Shown: positions 1-12,440, numbered from the stretch's first letter. The stretch: 64,000 nucleotides of DNA from Cristatella mucedo (GCA_009760855.2 WPIO01000023.1:1967001-2031000); one strand, 5' to 3'. Notes: generated by a model from the sequence alone, not told the origin. Program-made: numbers and translations.

Positions 1-150
1 AAACACTTTCGGTATGGTAAGCAGCATTATTAAACTATTCGAATACGGTCACCATGGTAACCCGACAAAATAGCCCCGACAAAATAGCGCCGACGAAGCT
101 CATAATTAGAGATAAAAACACACTTACAAAGACCCACGATACAAAAATAA

Positions 151-199
151 GGTTTACGGCTTAGGATTTGGGGTTTAGGATTTAGGGTTTAGGGCTTAC
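151..199 (+). repeat. Telomere-like TTTAGGG heptamer block (interstitial, degenerate)
   Basis: Seven heptamers sit in perfect 7-bp register: GGTTTAC, GGCTTAG, GATTTGG, GGTTTAG, GATTTAG, GGTTTAG, GGCTTAC. The consensus is GGTTTAG (the TTTAGGG type), whereas the usual animal telomere repeat is TTAGGG. Confidence 0.7.
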
Positions 200-750
200 C
201 CATCGTTTAGTAACAACTCTTTTCCTTACTGTGGTTCTAAGTTCTCAATATTGACTGATCGATATGAACAGGAAGGATTAAAAGAATATGGCGGCAAACG
301 AAAACAAAAATAAATAAGAAAAAATGTAGATTAATGTTAAATTATTCTTGAACTATTCATAATTTTATAAGACAAAAATATTTCAATACGCCTTCACTTT
401 TTAACATTTTCAAAAAACTATATTTTAAAATTTAATTTTCATCATCGTAATAGAATATTTTCGATATTATAAGCTAATCGAAATATACAAGATTTGTGAA
501 CATATTGTTGAAATTTGTGGGAGCTACCTTGTCTTCGGCTGTTTTGTGTGCAGGCTATTTTCTCAGGGTTATTTTTTCAGCAGCTATTTTTTCGGGGTGC
601 CCGTCGGCATTATTAGTCAGTTTCTGCTGTTTTATGTCATGGCAAAAGCTACTCTGAGTGGAAGTAATTCCTTTGTGCGCTGCCTTCCATCTTTTGTAAT
701 AACGTCCAACGTATTTACATTTACGAGCTGAGAATAGAAACTAGTAATTA
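200..750. other. AT-rich intergenic DNA
   Basis: No coding, RNA or repeat feature is supported. A short ORF at 546-731 has no recognisable similarity. Confidence 0.5.
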
Positions 751-768
751 CAGCAAATGTAAAATGCC

Positions 769-832
<64 letters not shown>

Positions 833-877
833 GTTCTCTGAGGGCGCTTGATCAATATTATTATTATTATTATTAAT
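751..877 (+). mobile_element. LINE 3' tail containing an expanded (GA)n microsatellite
   Basis: CAGCAAATGTAAAATGCCTAGA at the left and GTGAGTTCTCTGAGGGCGCTT plus (ATT)n at the right match the LINE 3' tail seen intact at 36,411 and 55,320. Between them the short AGAAAGAGAT of other copies is replaced by about 60 bp of pure GA. Confidence 0.8.
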
Positions 878-2150
878 GAGGAATCTATCTCTAAAACTAG
901 GATCTCGGAAGTTATGGGCTCGAGCAGCACTTTTGGCTCTGGACTGCTCAAAAGCTTACTTTCACTTCTGTGTACGTAGCCCTTGCATTGTTTTATAATA
1001 TTCGATTTTAAGCGCATGCAATCTTTTGTATTTTGAGTATGTGACACTGTCTTTTTATGGGCCCAACCAAGAGAAATATACCTTTTGAAGAATCTAAAAT
1101 AGGCTGAGCCGACAGCTATACTTATTAAGCATGCAAACGCCTCGCTGCCCTGGCAGCTAAGTCTGGGAATCTCATAAGAAGAGAGATTAACGTAACGAGC
1201 GGTGTCACCCAGTTGCGTCACCCGACCGATTTGGAGTGCATCGAATTAGGGCCCTACGGTAATCTATAACGTAAATGGCCAGACGCAACGTCTTGATTTA
1301 TACCGCGGAGAATTATTAAACGTGCCTACATGCTACTTTGAACACAGTGGCAATAGGAAGTTCGCTTTCGACATTAGCATCCATCATTGCAGTAGATTTT
1401 TAACTACCTTCTGAAGATATAGATTTGTTTTAAGAATCGGTTACCTCTCGGATTATCTCACGACTAAAAACGTTCGTAAATGCGCCGCCGAATGACACTG
1501 CAGGTATTTTGGTTGGCATGGTTTCGCTACAATAGAGCATCTATTTGGAGCTATAGAGATAGCCGAGCATTTGATGAATGATACAGACAGCTGGCTGCTT
1601 TTGGAAGCTCCTTGTAAAATTCCGCACTCTCCTGGACGGCTTAGCCTTCCCGGTCTACCTTCGGTAGCGCATCGGAACATTGGTCTGCGATTGACGAATT
1701 GAAAGTGACTCATATTTCTAATGCTGTCTTAAAGCCCTCAAAGCACACCCGATATTTTGTTAAAACGATTTCAACTAGCCATCGTTTTTATTTCATGCAA
1801 AGTCACATGAGATTGCTAGCGCAAAGTTGCCGAGTTTTATTGACCCTGTCAGGTCAGCCGACCTAGTAGCGACGCTGATTCACAATTTCACTGCAATGCT
1901 CCAAAGATAATTAGGGCTGTAAAATCAACCATCCGAGCAAAGCTGGACATTGTTAATTTCCAAAACTCCCAATTTAAAACTGGAAATAAGAACTAGAATC
2001 TCGAACCAATACTATTTATACACGTACATTGATTTGATTCAGAGAGTTGGAAAATGGGACATCGGAATGAGCCAATCGGAATTAAATTGGTATCCTTCAA
2101 AACGAAACTAATCAATCGTCGACAATGCTTCAATGGACGTGTATATTAAA
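878..2150. other. Intergenic DNA
   Basis: No supported gene. Short ORFs on the minus strand (for example 1,453-1,713) have no recognisable similarity. Confidence 0.5.
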
Positions 2151-2497
2151 ACCGTCATTCATGATGGTGCTTACAGTTTATGCAGTAAGTCGCCTTGTAA
2201 ACCACTTGAAACGAAACGGATGATGTTCCGAGAAAATGGCTACCAAGAAAACGGGTTTCAAAATGAATCAGAGAACCTGCAATCAGATATAGACTGCTGA
2301 ACGAATAATGAAGAACTTGGCTGAGAAGACTTTGGTTGCACACTGCATGCAATAGGTTTTCTGGTTGAAATGACACCGGAAAATATCAAATGACGTCTGT
2401 AATAACTTATGATAATGAATGATTGTTAAGAGCTGTGATAAAAAATTGTTTATCTCCAGCAATGGTCTAATCGTCGACGGCTAGGCGGAGAGGCCAT
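2150..2497 (-). repeat. Dispersed repeat, copy 1 (inverted relative to copy at 34,722)
   Basis: The reverse complement matches 34,722-35,050 through several blocks, including GTCTAGCCGTCGACG, CCATTGCTGGAGATAAACA and TCACAGCTCTTAA, plus a shared region of AACCTATTGCA. Identity is moderate with small indels. The family is unknown. Confidence 0.7.
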
Positions 2498-3213
2498 GAG
2501 CGTACGGCGTATTTGCCTGAAAGTAGGCCGGGCTCGCTAGCTACGCTAGGCCCACCACAAGGTCGGAGGGGGTGACACTCAGGCCCTCATTTTAATGTGC
2601 TGAAATTTCCCACAATTTTTAATAGGTAGAAGCTAGCTATTTCACAGTCTCTAATAGCCCATCGATAGCACCCTTGGCCCAGCAATGTTTTCAGTTAGAC
2701 TGGATTAGCTCTCTGGCACCATTAACAGCTGCACTGGACGCCAATACCGCTGAGCACTCTCATTTATCCAGATGCCTTGGTTTGTCCACACTTATTTGGA
2801 CCGCGTGCTTTGCAAAGCCGATGCAGCAGCGTTTCCGCAGCATTTCTGTGGAGACGATGTCGCGTGTCTTAGGCACACGATAAGCAGACGCCGAAAAAGT
2901 TGAAAATGCCGAGTAAGCAAAGACGACAGCCTTATTAGCTTATCCCGCCTCTGCTGAATGGCGAGCTTCATGTAAGCACGGGCAGGCACGGTTAGTGCCA
3001 CCAAAATGTGCTGAATACCGGCGAGTTTTTCTCTTTGCATTCAGAGAGTGCAAGCTCTCGCTTAGCACGTAGAAAGGACACCGTACACGTGGTCACTGTA
3101 CGCGTACAAGAGCTCACGTGACTGTCATGACAGTGCTAGCAAAGACTGAGGGCCACGATGAATAGTGCTGCACAATCAAATCACTCAATAACGCAGCAGT
3201 CATATGATATTCT
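2498..3213. other. Intergenic DNA
   Basis: Nothing supported was seen on either strand. Confidence 0.5.
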
Positions 3214-3360
3214 TAGCTGATTAAACAGCCTCATTATTATAGGGGCAGAAGAGCCTTAACGGCTGTCACAACCACTTGCAGTTGGCAATAAAGGATCGCC
3301 GACTGACAGATTCAAACCCACGTACTCGGTTATGAAAAGCCAACACCGTTAAGCACTGTA
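3214..3360 (-). mobile_element. SINE-B (tRNA-derived), diverged
   Basis: The block AGCTGATTAAACAGCCTC, AGAAGAGCCTTAACGGCTGTCAC, CAATAAAGGATCGCC matches the better-preserved SINE-B copies at 21,366 and 23,529. The tRNA-like head lies toward 3,350. Confidence 0.7.
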
Positions 3361-3894
3361 TAACAATTTTTTGTTTTATCTTGGTTTCCGGGACGCTCGT
3401 TAGTATAGAAAATGGCCATTATTCCTCACAAACTTTACTTTGGTGACCAGGATAGAGATATACTTGAAATGAACTTATTTTCTAGAGCATTGGAGATACT
3501 GCTAAGGCCGGAACTCTGGTGCTCGAAAAACTAACATCCTTTACATGCGAAATATGTATGTAGTGTAATTAATTACACCGATAAATCATAGTGCATTTAA
3601 ACTCAATCAAATAGTAAAACAAACAAACATCAAGTGGTTTAGTATTTGATGTGTCTGTTGCTGATCACTAGACAAAGTCGTTAGGGCATGGTATTGATAG
3701 ATTTTTCTATGCATTTCTATACATGCCCTATAATTGCCTTATTAATATATTCTACTGATATGAATAGTTGGTATAAATCGCATATTTCGGCATCCCTGTC
3801 AGGATAAGGATACTGGTACTTCAATTCAATTGTTAGAACCAAAATAAAGCTCTGGATGGCAACATGTAACAATTTTGTTCAATAAAAAAATAAA
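3361..3894. other. AT-rich intergenic DNA
   Basis: Nothing supported. Confidence 0.5.
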
Positions 3895-4040
3895 ACATAA
3901 TTCATTTGTATAGCGTCCTAAGAGAACTTAATCTATAATCAGGCGCTTCACATATGCCACAGGTCTTGAGCCAACGACCTCGGCCAGACCTTGGTAAGGG
4001 CGAGCACCTTAACTATTGGACCAAACCAGCTGGCCAAAAT
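3895..4040 (-). mobile_element. SINE-A (tRNA-derived)
   Basis: It reads on the minus strand as a tRNA-like head (CCAGCTGGTTTGGTCCA..., B-box-like GAGGTCGTTGGCTCAAG) followed by the LINE-related tail GGCGCTT/AAGTTCTCTTAGGACGCTATACAAATG. It is diverged. Confidence 0.75.
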
Positions 4041-4545
4041 TGTATGCATACAAGTGTTAGATCTGAGTGAAACAAATTAATCTCGAGTAAAATCAATGTA
4101 CTTATTAACAGTCAAAAGGTCACTCTGTTCTCTTTTTTGGATGATGTAGAGAAGAAAAAAAGAGACACGAAGCTCGTCGTCCCGAGAATTCGGTGACAAA
4201 TGATTTCACTGAATTCGGTGGGATTCCACTGACCGCAACTCAGGCAACTGCTACTTCTGCATTTTGGACCTTTTTCGAGCGTTTGAATGCGTTTGGATCC
4301 GCCTGCTATCCTACATATCCAAACCATATCCTTCATCAATTTTCCCGTTACCGCACTACTCTAAACTCTCTGCACCCACACCTCCGAAGAGAAACCAGCC
4401 GCCCACAGAAGAGAGCTACAAGTCAGATAGCGAGGAAAACGTTGTAAATCAAATTGGCAATTCACCAGCAGTGGAGCTTATGAGAGAACCCTAGGGATAA
4501 CCTGACCAGAGAAAGATCTTAGCGTTTTCATCAGAGATCCTGGTA

Positions 4546-4956
4546 ATAATAATAACAATGCATTTAATATAGGCCTCTCGAATAACTCAATCTCTGTCTA
4601 GGCTCTTTACAATTGCTGCGAAGGAAGGACGATCGAATGTTTAGTGGTACCATGCTCAATAAACAACATGAATAACATGGCTAGGGTTGACATACTCAGG
4701 GTCAGCATGCAAGTGTGAAAAGAACGAGACCAAGCACGGAGTTATTAAGTACCTCATTATTAAGAGGTGCTTCGAATGATCTTTGTCCATTCATATCAAT
4801 ACTCTGGAGTCTCCCACTGAGATAGGACCTGAACCATTGCAGAGCAGTGCCAGTGATGCCCAGACGAGATGAAAGTCGCTCAAGAAGAACTTGGTGAAAA
4901 ACCTCAAAAAAACTAGAAGCAGTATGTAAGAGTGCAAATTTGGTCGTTATTGCCAT
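4546..4956 (-). mobile_element. CR1/L2-like LINE fragment (RT piece plus 3' tail)
   Basis: The minus strand at 4,702-4,956 reads FFEVFHQVLLERLSSRLG, ITGTALQWFRSYLSGRLQSI and ending LGLVLFTL. These are the hallmarks of LINE reverse transcriptase (LL..L...GI.G.AL.WF.SYL..R, G...SVLGPLLF). It runs directly into the family's 3' tail at 4,546-4,700, so the internal RT/C-terminal part is deleted. Nonfunctional. Confidence 0.85.
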
Positions 4957-5384
4957 TAATGAATATATTAAAATTCAGTGATTTTCTCATATAAATAAAA
5001 TAAAATCATTTAAATCAGCTGTTGAAATATCTTTTTACATTAAATTTTATTAATTTCACTGTCTGTATGACTAAGTAGGGCTGTTGATGTGGGCCATGCT
5101 CAATTCTCAGTAACATTCATTTCGCTATGCAGCACAATTTTGTTGATGAGTAGAAATAGTTCTTTCCAAACTGTCTATGCATCAAAACCACAGAAAGCGG
5201 TCATAATTCTTTACCAATTTTGCTTTTAGACAAGGACAGTGATACATTTGAAGTTTTCCCACCTCGAATCACAAAATGAACTAACAGTTATTGTTAGATT
5301 CGCATTAATTCTAAAAAAACAACAAATGAATAAAAGTGTGTATTCATACTGAAGTTAAAAAAATAAGCACCAAAGATTTAAAAG
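4957..5384. other. AT-rich intergenic DNA
   Basis: Nothing supported. Confidence 0.5.
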
Positions 5385-5767
5385 TGGGTATTTTTCGAGA
5401 TTTGTGATTATACTGCAAATAAGTTTCACGAACCAGCCCCAAAATATAGTTTTCTACGAAGTTCTTATCATATTGTCCTTGGCAGCGGCATTCGAAGCCT
5501 AGTTAATCCAAGTGGAAGTACTTTCCTTGCTCTTTAAGCGTAAACCCGCATATTGTCCTTGAATTTATCAAGATAAACATCCATGATATGGACTCCGAAG
5601 TAAGTTCTGCAGCTCATTGTGCTGCAGTTCTTCACCGCAGTGTCAGCCTTCGCAACACAGTTTTCTGCCTTTGTAATCGCCTCGAAAATTTGAACCGCTG
5701 TGACGAAGCTTTTCCAAGCCACTTTATCCTTACTGTTAAGCTTCTTTGAGGAGTTTACGGCACGCAA
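5385..5767 (-). pseudogene. Transposon-associated ORF relic, HxxDxHLDKF...GERFHQD family, copy 1
   Basis: Minus-strand residues KVAWKSFVTAV, then VHIMDVYLDKFKDNM, and in the next frame EQGKYFHLD...GQYDKN..ENYILGL.RET.LQYN resemble a family of uncharacterised, multicopy invertebrate proteins. Those have the pattern VH.LD.HLDKF..N.G...EEQGERFHQD...RYQGQYN..MM.DY.WGL. One frameshift and an in-frame stop are visible. The family name is not known to me; a mobile-element origin is inferred from its copy number. Confidence 0.6.
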
Positions 5768-6330
5768 CTACCATCTCAATCTGTAGCTCCACAAAGACAC
5801 CGGCTGCGCCCTTTGCCTGTGAAAGTTTAGTGACAAAGTTTCGAGGGTAGTCGCAGGACGACGACTCCGTACCTAGCGGCCGCAGCAAATTGCTTTATAG
5901 CACCTCATTCGGTGCCAAGTGGCAGCATCCCTCACTTCTTCTTTTTTGGGGGGTCTCTGACCAGTGGCTCAACTCTGACTTGGCTCAACTCTCTACTGCA
6001 GCCATTCAGACCTGCGGTCAAGCTAAGGCAGTTCCTGCTGCTCCCTGAAGCGCAATATAGCTGAGAAGCTTGGCAAAGTCGCTGCCGTGGAGCCCGTCAA
6101 GAATGCCACTGCATGGAAATCTCCGATGGCCTCCGAGCCAAACTCATCACATCTTAAGGCAACCTGAACGATCTTGGGTGATCTTGCTGTAATCCGTCGT
6201 GCAGGCAGCGCACCGAGTAGAAAGCTGCAGATAGAAACGTTCCTATTCCCATTACGAAGCACCTCGCAGGCTCTTAGAGGCTCCTCCTCGGTGAGCTGTC
6301 AATGAATAAATCAAATAAGTCACAGGGATT
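5768..6330. other. Intergenic DNA
   Basis: An ORF on the minus strand at 6,023-6,262 has no recognised similarity. Nothing else was seen. Confidence 0.4.
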
Positions 6331-6370
6331 AAATTCTCTGAGGGCTCTTTATCAAGTGTGTGTCACTATG
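6331..6370 (+). mobile_element. LINE 3' tail fragment
   Basis: AATTCTCTGAGGGCTCTTTATCAAGTGTGT matches the end of the LINE tail family. Confidence 0.65.
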
Positions 6371-6714
6371 ACTACTATTTCTTCTTGTTGAATGGCACCG
6401 GAAGAGCTTTGCATACATTGAATGAAAACCGGCGTGAAGAAATTTTGGCTCTGATATAGGGCTGAGAAAAAGATGAAAGCATCTTTAAAATATGGTTGGA
6501 ATACTCACTCGTTCTCTCTCATCGTGCAGAAGTCTTACTAAGTGCCAAAAACTGTTCCTGCTCTCCATCTTAGCAGATTCGTAAAACTGAATCGCTAGTA
6601 ATTGTGTGACTAGCTTTCATCGGATTTGCTTATGGCGCTGATATTGCAGTACAATTAGACTCGAGCAGCACAGCCTTCCCCAGGTATTAGCCAATATTTA
6701 AGGTTCATGCACTT

Positions 6715-6862
6715 CACAACACAGGTCGTGGGATTGACCCCTGCGAGTGGCGATCTCTTATCCAGTTACCTGATTATCTCCCCCTAAAACTGGGGGGGGA
6801 CAGCAACTAAGGCTCGTTTGCTGCTATATAAATGAGGCTCGTAAGTCAGCAAACTTTTAATT
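6715..6862 (+). mobile_element. Diverged SINE-B-like fragment
   Basis: A B-box-like CAGGTCGTGGGATTGACCCC is followed by a GGCGATCTCTTAT block and a TATATAAATGAGGCTCGTAAGTCAGC end, in the same order as SINE-B. Confidence 0.45.
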
Positions 6863-7719
6863 TTTTAATTTTTACTTTTATCTTTGAGTTGAAAGCAGAA
6901 ATGCTTGATGTGGTGGCATTTACTGCTAAAATGTTGCATTAACTCGTGTCCAAACTCGTGTCATTATCTATCTGCAGGAAAAATGGGGCTGGGATGAATG
7001 CGATAAATTTTAGCGCGGGCAAAGTACGGAGTCTAGCGGGGCTTCCTCTAGAGAACGCAACAAGGAGAGAAAGGCCTTGACTACCTATGAAGGTGGGCCA
7101 ATGTGGGCTAGATACGAACCAGCCAATGAAATGGAGCCAACTGGCCCAGCGAGCTAGAAAAAGTCGAAGTTAGACGGTCAGTGGCTGTCACTACTAGAGA
7201 TATTCCGTTCGCGAAAGCATTTTCTCCACATATGCGACGTAGCATATCATATCATATCGTACTTAACTCGCGACTCTCTTGCACCCCGCGGCCATGGCTT
7301 AGGTACGCATGGGCACTCTGAAAAACAAGGAAAATAGGACCAAAGCTTGAACTCGGCAGCCTTTTTGTATCCGACAGTTCTGGCTTCGATAGCGTGATCA
7401 TCGAAAGCGTCTGGCCGATAGATTCAGCTTTCATCTGCTGCACTCTTTTTCAGATACTAGTGACGTATGGTCGTCCGACTTTCTGATGTCATGCAGCATG
7501 CCTACGATTCACACACAAGCAGGTATCTGATGCGCCTAAGCTTTCTATTAAATGGGATGCGTTTATTACTTCTGTAGAACTCGTTTCGGTGAAGCAAAAT
7601 AGGCGTTACTATGCAGGCATGACTAGCTACAGGTGCAATGCGCATGTGTCGTTCCATTGAAAAACGAAAGTCCGAAAAGTAGCAGAGTACACTGCGAGAA
7701 CTTCCGTCGCGTTCTGCTT
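6863..7719. other. Intergenic DNA
   Basis: Nothing supported. Confidence 0.45.
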
Positions 7720-7985
7720 GTGTAGTCTCCCCTCTTCCTTCTTTTTCTTCTCCGCTTTCCATCCTCCTCACTCTCCTCATCTCTATTCCATTCACTTTCT
7801 TGTCCTCATCATCCTCCTCGGTCTTGTCCTCATCCTCCACATCCCGCTCGTCCTCCTCTTCGTTCTCGTCCTCCACGTCTTCCTCCTACCGCTCCTCCTC
7901 CTCCTCATCATCATCATCTTTTCCCTCCTCCTCTTGGTCCTCCTCGTTCTCCACTTCATCATCCTCTTCCTTTTGTCCGTCATAA
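7720..7985. repeat. Polypyrimidine (TCC/CTC-rich) tract
   Basis: About 265 bp are almost purely pyrimidine on the plus strand. This produces artefactual Ser- and Glu/Arg-rich ORFs in all frames. Triplex-forming potential is inferred. Confidence 0.8.
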
Positions 7986-10639
7986 ATGGCACAGCGAGCG
8001 TATCGTCCAACGAGATAACCAGGAGGTAGAAGCTGACGAAGAAGTCTGACTAGGTATCGAGATGCCAAGCCGCGGTGAGCATGTGGATTAATGTAAAGAT
8101 TTTGTCGAGAATTCGTTCATCAACTGGAGCCTCGATTTAGCGCAGCTCCGTTACGGAAGGAAACACAGGATTGCATTTATCTTGTTTAATGAAACAGCTC
8201 CGGCTATATTCTCACCAAGTCTATCGTCCCATTGGATTTGCTTTTCGCCCCATCAATTACTGAATTATGACCGTCCAGTAATTGGAGATAGCCATGGAGC
8301 CTGTAAGATCGTTAGCCAGCAGGAAGTCCCTAACCGAGGACAGGTCTCAAATGTGATGGCCAACCGTAGAAGCTGTCTTCAGAATAAAATATTACGGCGT
8401 CAAGCAATCGTCAAAGGCGACACCTTCATTAAGAGGACTACATGATGGCCGCCACAATGCTGCAGCCACACATCAAATTAGGAGTTCGTATTCCAGAGCG
8501 ATTAAGGTTTTTCTATGAGGACAAAGTTTTCGTTTTCGTCACAGATTGGTTTACGGACAACGGCCGGCATCCAGTATTTTCGCCACGACCGAGGCATCGC
8601 TTGGCAAAACTGAGACTACCTAAGGTCTACGAGATGGGAAATCTTTCAGATTGAAAAGCATTACGAAGTCCTCCGACGCACACGCTCTGCGACCCCGCGT
8701 GCTAATGGATTGCCCTCGCTTCCGCATCCGCTTTGCCTGCAGCTCGAAACCTGGATGGATATCGCCAGTAGAGCTTGTCAATTCAGATCAGTTTTGCCAT
8801 CTCCGCTGCCAGACGTTTGTCCTAATCTGAATGACTCTCTGATTTATATGCTTGTCCTGTTTTTTGTCGTTTCGCCTGCTTTGATCGTTATGATTCTCCG
8901 CTATACCGTTACGAAAACCGCCACAATTCAGTGAGCGGAAGACTTTTCAATAGCAAACTCAGTCCTCGAGGCCTTAGCAACTTTTGACCTGTATTCTGTT
9001 TCGAGTTTCCTTAATCTTTTCGAATTTCCTTCACAAGGTCAAAGCCGTCGTGGATCTCGCATGATATATTGCGAATTGTGTCGCATTCGACTGCAGATCG
9101 AGCAGTAATCGCCACAGTTCGTTTTACGGAAGAGATACGCGACTGAATTTGTTACAACTATAGGTCTGGCTAGCAGCCATAATTAAAGCCAGCTTTAAGG
9201 CCTACTGGCCTTCTAATCAGCCCTGCCTTGATACTTGATTTGAAGCGGTTCAGCCTGGGCTGAAGAGCTAGGAAGCCACTAAGATCTTTGGCTACCGTTG
9301 ATGTAAGTAACCGCTAGTGCTGGCGATCGAGGGAAATGCGATGACTGGTTTCGCAAGTGATCTTCTGAATAAACAATTTTTTGTCAGGTGGTCACCAGAG
9401 AAGCCAACCAAACTGCGAACACTTGCTGCCTGTCCCACAATTTATCCTCCAATATAAAAAAGTGGCTAATCCCCAAAGGATTTCAGATTTGCATTTCGGT
9501 TTTCCTATCAAGGATAGGCAGGAATTAATTTATCAGAGGATCAATCTTTACCTTGTCCAAACTGGCCAATCACAGAGAGTAGTAACGACCCTTCCTGACT
9601 GGCCTAAGTAAGATTTTAGCCTGCCAATCCCTTCACTTCTCTCTCTATGCTCCTGTTTGCCATGGTAAGAGGTTCTGTTACAATCACCTCTTGGTCAATC
9701 TGTTTATGCAGTGGGCAAAATTTTTTGACACGATCATCATCTCCCATCACGCCTTCACAAGTGCTTTGATGTCTATGATGGCTTTTGACAGCTCACCAGT
9801 CCCCTTCTTTTCTACAAGTTCGATAACATGCAGTTATATCCAATTCAAGTAGTTGGGCCACGTTAGCACAGCCAGCGAAAACAAGTGGTACATACGTGAA
9901 TTAGGCTAAGTGAATAGCCGGAATTTAGCAGCTTAGCATATACGGTGCCCGCTGCTCAGCTTTGAATACGCTGAAAGATGGCTGGCTCAGAGAAGCAACG
10001 AAGCAGCGCCGCCATTAAGTCACCTCGCTCGCTCGCTACGTTACTCAAGGTCAGCTTCGCCAGAGCACTGCCTGTTCGAGGCAAAGAGCAACGAGTTGTA
10101 AAGCGGCTGAATAAACATATAGCTCGCTTAGGGTGCTTTATGAGCGACTCATTAATAAGAATGGTAGAGTTGTTATCAATATTATCATTGTTACTATTAT
10201 TATTAATATATCACAGCCATTAATGGACTGCATACAAGATTCTGTGAGTAATGAGACAGCTCAGAAGACCGTAGCTGGCCAAAGGCCAGCAAAGCATTCA
10301 GTATAGCGCATGAATTGTACTATTAAAGTTACTTTGCAGTACACAACCTTTGCTGTAGGTCAAGTGTTCTCAACAGAATAGTATCGGTTCTGTGTTTCAT
10401 CCAGATTTGTCGGCAGTGAACTCATAAGAGTTATGAGGTTGTCCCATTCAGCAAAATGGCAAATGTGAGGCAGCCTCGTGCTGCCAAGTAGCAAGTAATT
10501 GATCAAACGAATGCTCTCCAAGTTTTGTTGCTCGTGGCTGCACTTGTGCATGGAGAATGACATTCGATCTTGTTAGCTGTCCAACGAAGCATTGTTGACC
10601 GACTCAGTGACGCAGCATGCGATTTTGCCAGTGTGGTTG
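7986..10639. other. Intergenic DNA
   Basis: Several short ORFs (8,182-8,445; 8,442-8,654; 8,710-8,934, the last with one hydrophobic stretch; 9,381-9,611) match nothing I recognise and show no splice or phase support. A weak SINE-A-tail-like piece lies near 10,095-10,150. Confidence 0.4.
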
Positions 10640-10760
10640 TTTGTGCTGGCTCTTAACGCCCGAGTTCCAGGTTCAAATCCTACTGTCGGTGGATATTTTT
10701 CTACTTCCCTTCTCAAAGCACTCTGAAAGCCATGGCGTCTAGAGAAGTGCTAATAAAAAT
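10640..10760 (+). mobile_element. Diverged tRNA-derived SINE (B-like)
   Basis: A B-box-like CCAGGTTCAAATCCTACTG sits downstream of a GGCTCTTAACGC segment, followed by a GTCGGTGGATA block as in SINE-B (GCGGTGGGCGAT). Confidence 0.45.
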
Positions 10761-12284
10761 GCCGGCTGCGAATTCAGCAGAGGTATTGCATTGCACAAAC
10801 ATGTGAACGGCATGCTGCAAATTCGTCAGCTGCATGTGCTGGAGAACTTTAGCCAAGCACCCTGGGCTCGTAAGAGCTCGGCCATTAAAGGCTCCATCAA
10901 ATGGTAAGCAGGACGATGACGGTCGTCATCTGTTTATCAAAGGCTGGTCGTGTGCACTTACTCTCAAGGCTGAATCAAGCATGATGTCATATTTCGAATG
11001 ATAAGTCATCGCTGGAACGTAACTGCATTAGTGACTCAGACAATGGCTAACAAGCTCCGCGAGACTTGCGCACGAACGACAGAACATTTCCACCTTCAAA
11101 TAATTTTGTTTCCAAATTGCGTCGGACGTGTTCGCGTGAGGTCATCGGAGCAGCCGAAATAGTGCAGATTGTTTAGTCGCTCGGTACTTGGGCTGGCCAG
11201 CCGCAGCTGATCATTGAGAAGAGGCAACTTAACCCCTAAAGTCGTGCATGCGTGTACACGTGGGCAGGTCTACACGATAGTGAAACAGCCGCCGAAGTGC
11301 AAGAACGATTACTTGTTAGACCGCAGGACCGCATTTCGCCAGCCACCAGCCCGGAAGTAAATTTCAGGTGCATGCATAGTGGAATATGCGACGATGGTGG
11401 GGGGGGGGGCAATTCAGTGATAAGGGCACAAGCATCAACTATGCAACAATCCCTGAACTCGGTGTTAGTCACTGCACCAATCAGCGGCCAAAAACATACA
11501 TACAGCAGCTACCTAAGTGAGCCCACTCGTATTCCCTAAGAACAGGTGTTATGTTTGTGCGAGCAGTCACGCACAGATCAAGACGGCTCAGTCAGATGCA
11601 GTTTATTGCGGAGACGCGGAACCGGGCCGCACGTCCAGCACGTGGGCCTGCAATTGTAGCCGAGTTCCAGGGGTCAGAGGCTATTTCCCGCCATACTCCG
11701 TCCACGACGCCGCTCGCCATGCCGCTGAGGGTAAGACGAGCGGCCGTCAGCTTAGACCTCTTTATAATATCGCATGCGCCAACAACAACATTGGGGACTA
11801 AACAAGTCTACAGGGAGGGTCCTATACACAGTACACTATAGGGGGCAAGACGACAAAGCAAGCGCGAACAAACAGTGTTAGTTGGTCAGTCGGCTTCAGC
11901 AGTCCCGCCGTTGTATCGACTCGTTGCACCAGTACGAGCGTACGCCGTAAAAGATCCGGCTAGCTGAGTAACTGCTTGGCTAGTCGGAGTCGACGTCCAC
12001 CACAGTCGAGAGCTTCTGCCGAAAGACGCCAACTCACGGGGGGCCACGAACACGCTATACGGAGAACGCGGAGTATGCAAGTCACAACAACGAGCGTGCT
12101 ATCCAGCTCCACTCGGGCCTTGGGCACTCGTTGCCTTGCGTGCGTAGCCGCATCGCCGGAGTGCACGAGGGTACACTGGGTGCACGAGCAACAGCTGCAA
12201 GTGGATCCGCTGTTCTCGTCTCAGCGGCTTCCGCCGGACTGGTCCGCTGTCGCGGTACAGCTGACCCAACAAGAGGTCTAAGTG
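10761..12284. other. Intergenic DNA, locally GC-rich
   Basis: Overlapping ORFs on both strands between 11,236 and 12,290 reflect GC-rich composition. None has a recognisable domain. A run of G lies at 11,399-11,409. Confidence 0.4.
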
Positions 12285-12440
12285 GCAATGAGCATGCGAA
12301 CCGTGAGATGAAGTCTGTTGGATACCGAATGCGTACCGAAAGCCGGTTAGACTTTTAGTGCGCTTTACAAAACTCTCCTGGGTAACGCGCTCATAGTGTT
12401 TGTGGCTTTGTGGAGTTGCAGACGGAGAGACATGTAGATA
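12285..12440 (+). mobile_element. Dispersed repeat / LINE ORF2 C-terminal relic, copy 1
   Basis: GAGATGAAGTCTGTTGGATACCG, then AAAACTCTCCTGGGTAACGC and TTTGTGGAGTTGCAGACGGAGA recur at 55,990-56,140 with about 80% identity by eye. In the second copy they follow a LINE ORF2 C-terminal coding relic. Confidence 0.75.

Noticed and set aside
7718-8068. Ser-rich and Glu/Arg-rich ORFs
   Set aside because: Artefacts of a polypyrimidine tract; all frames give low-complexity peptides.
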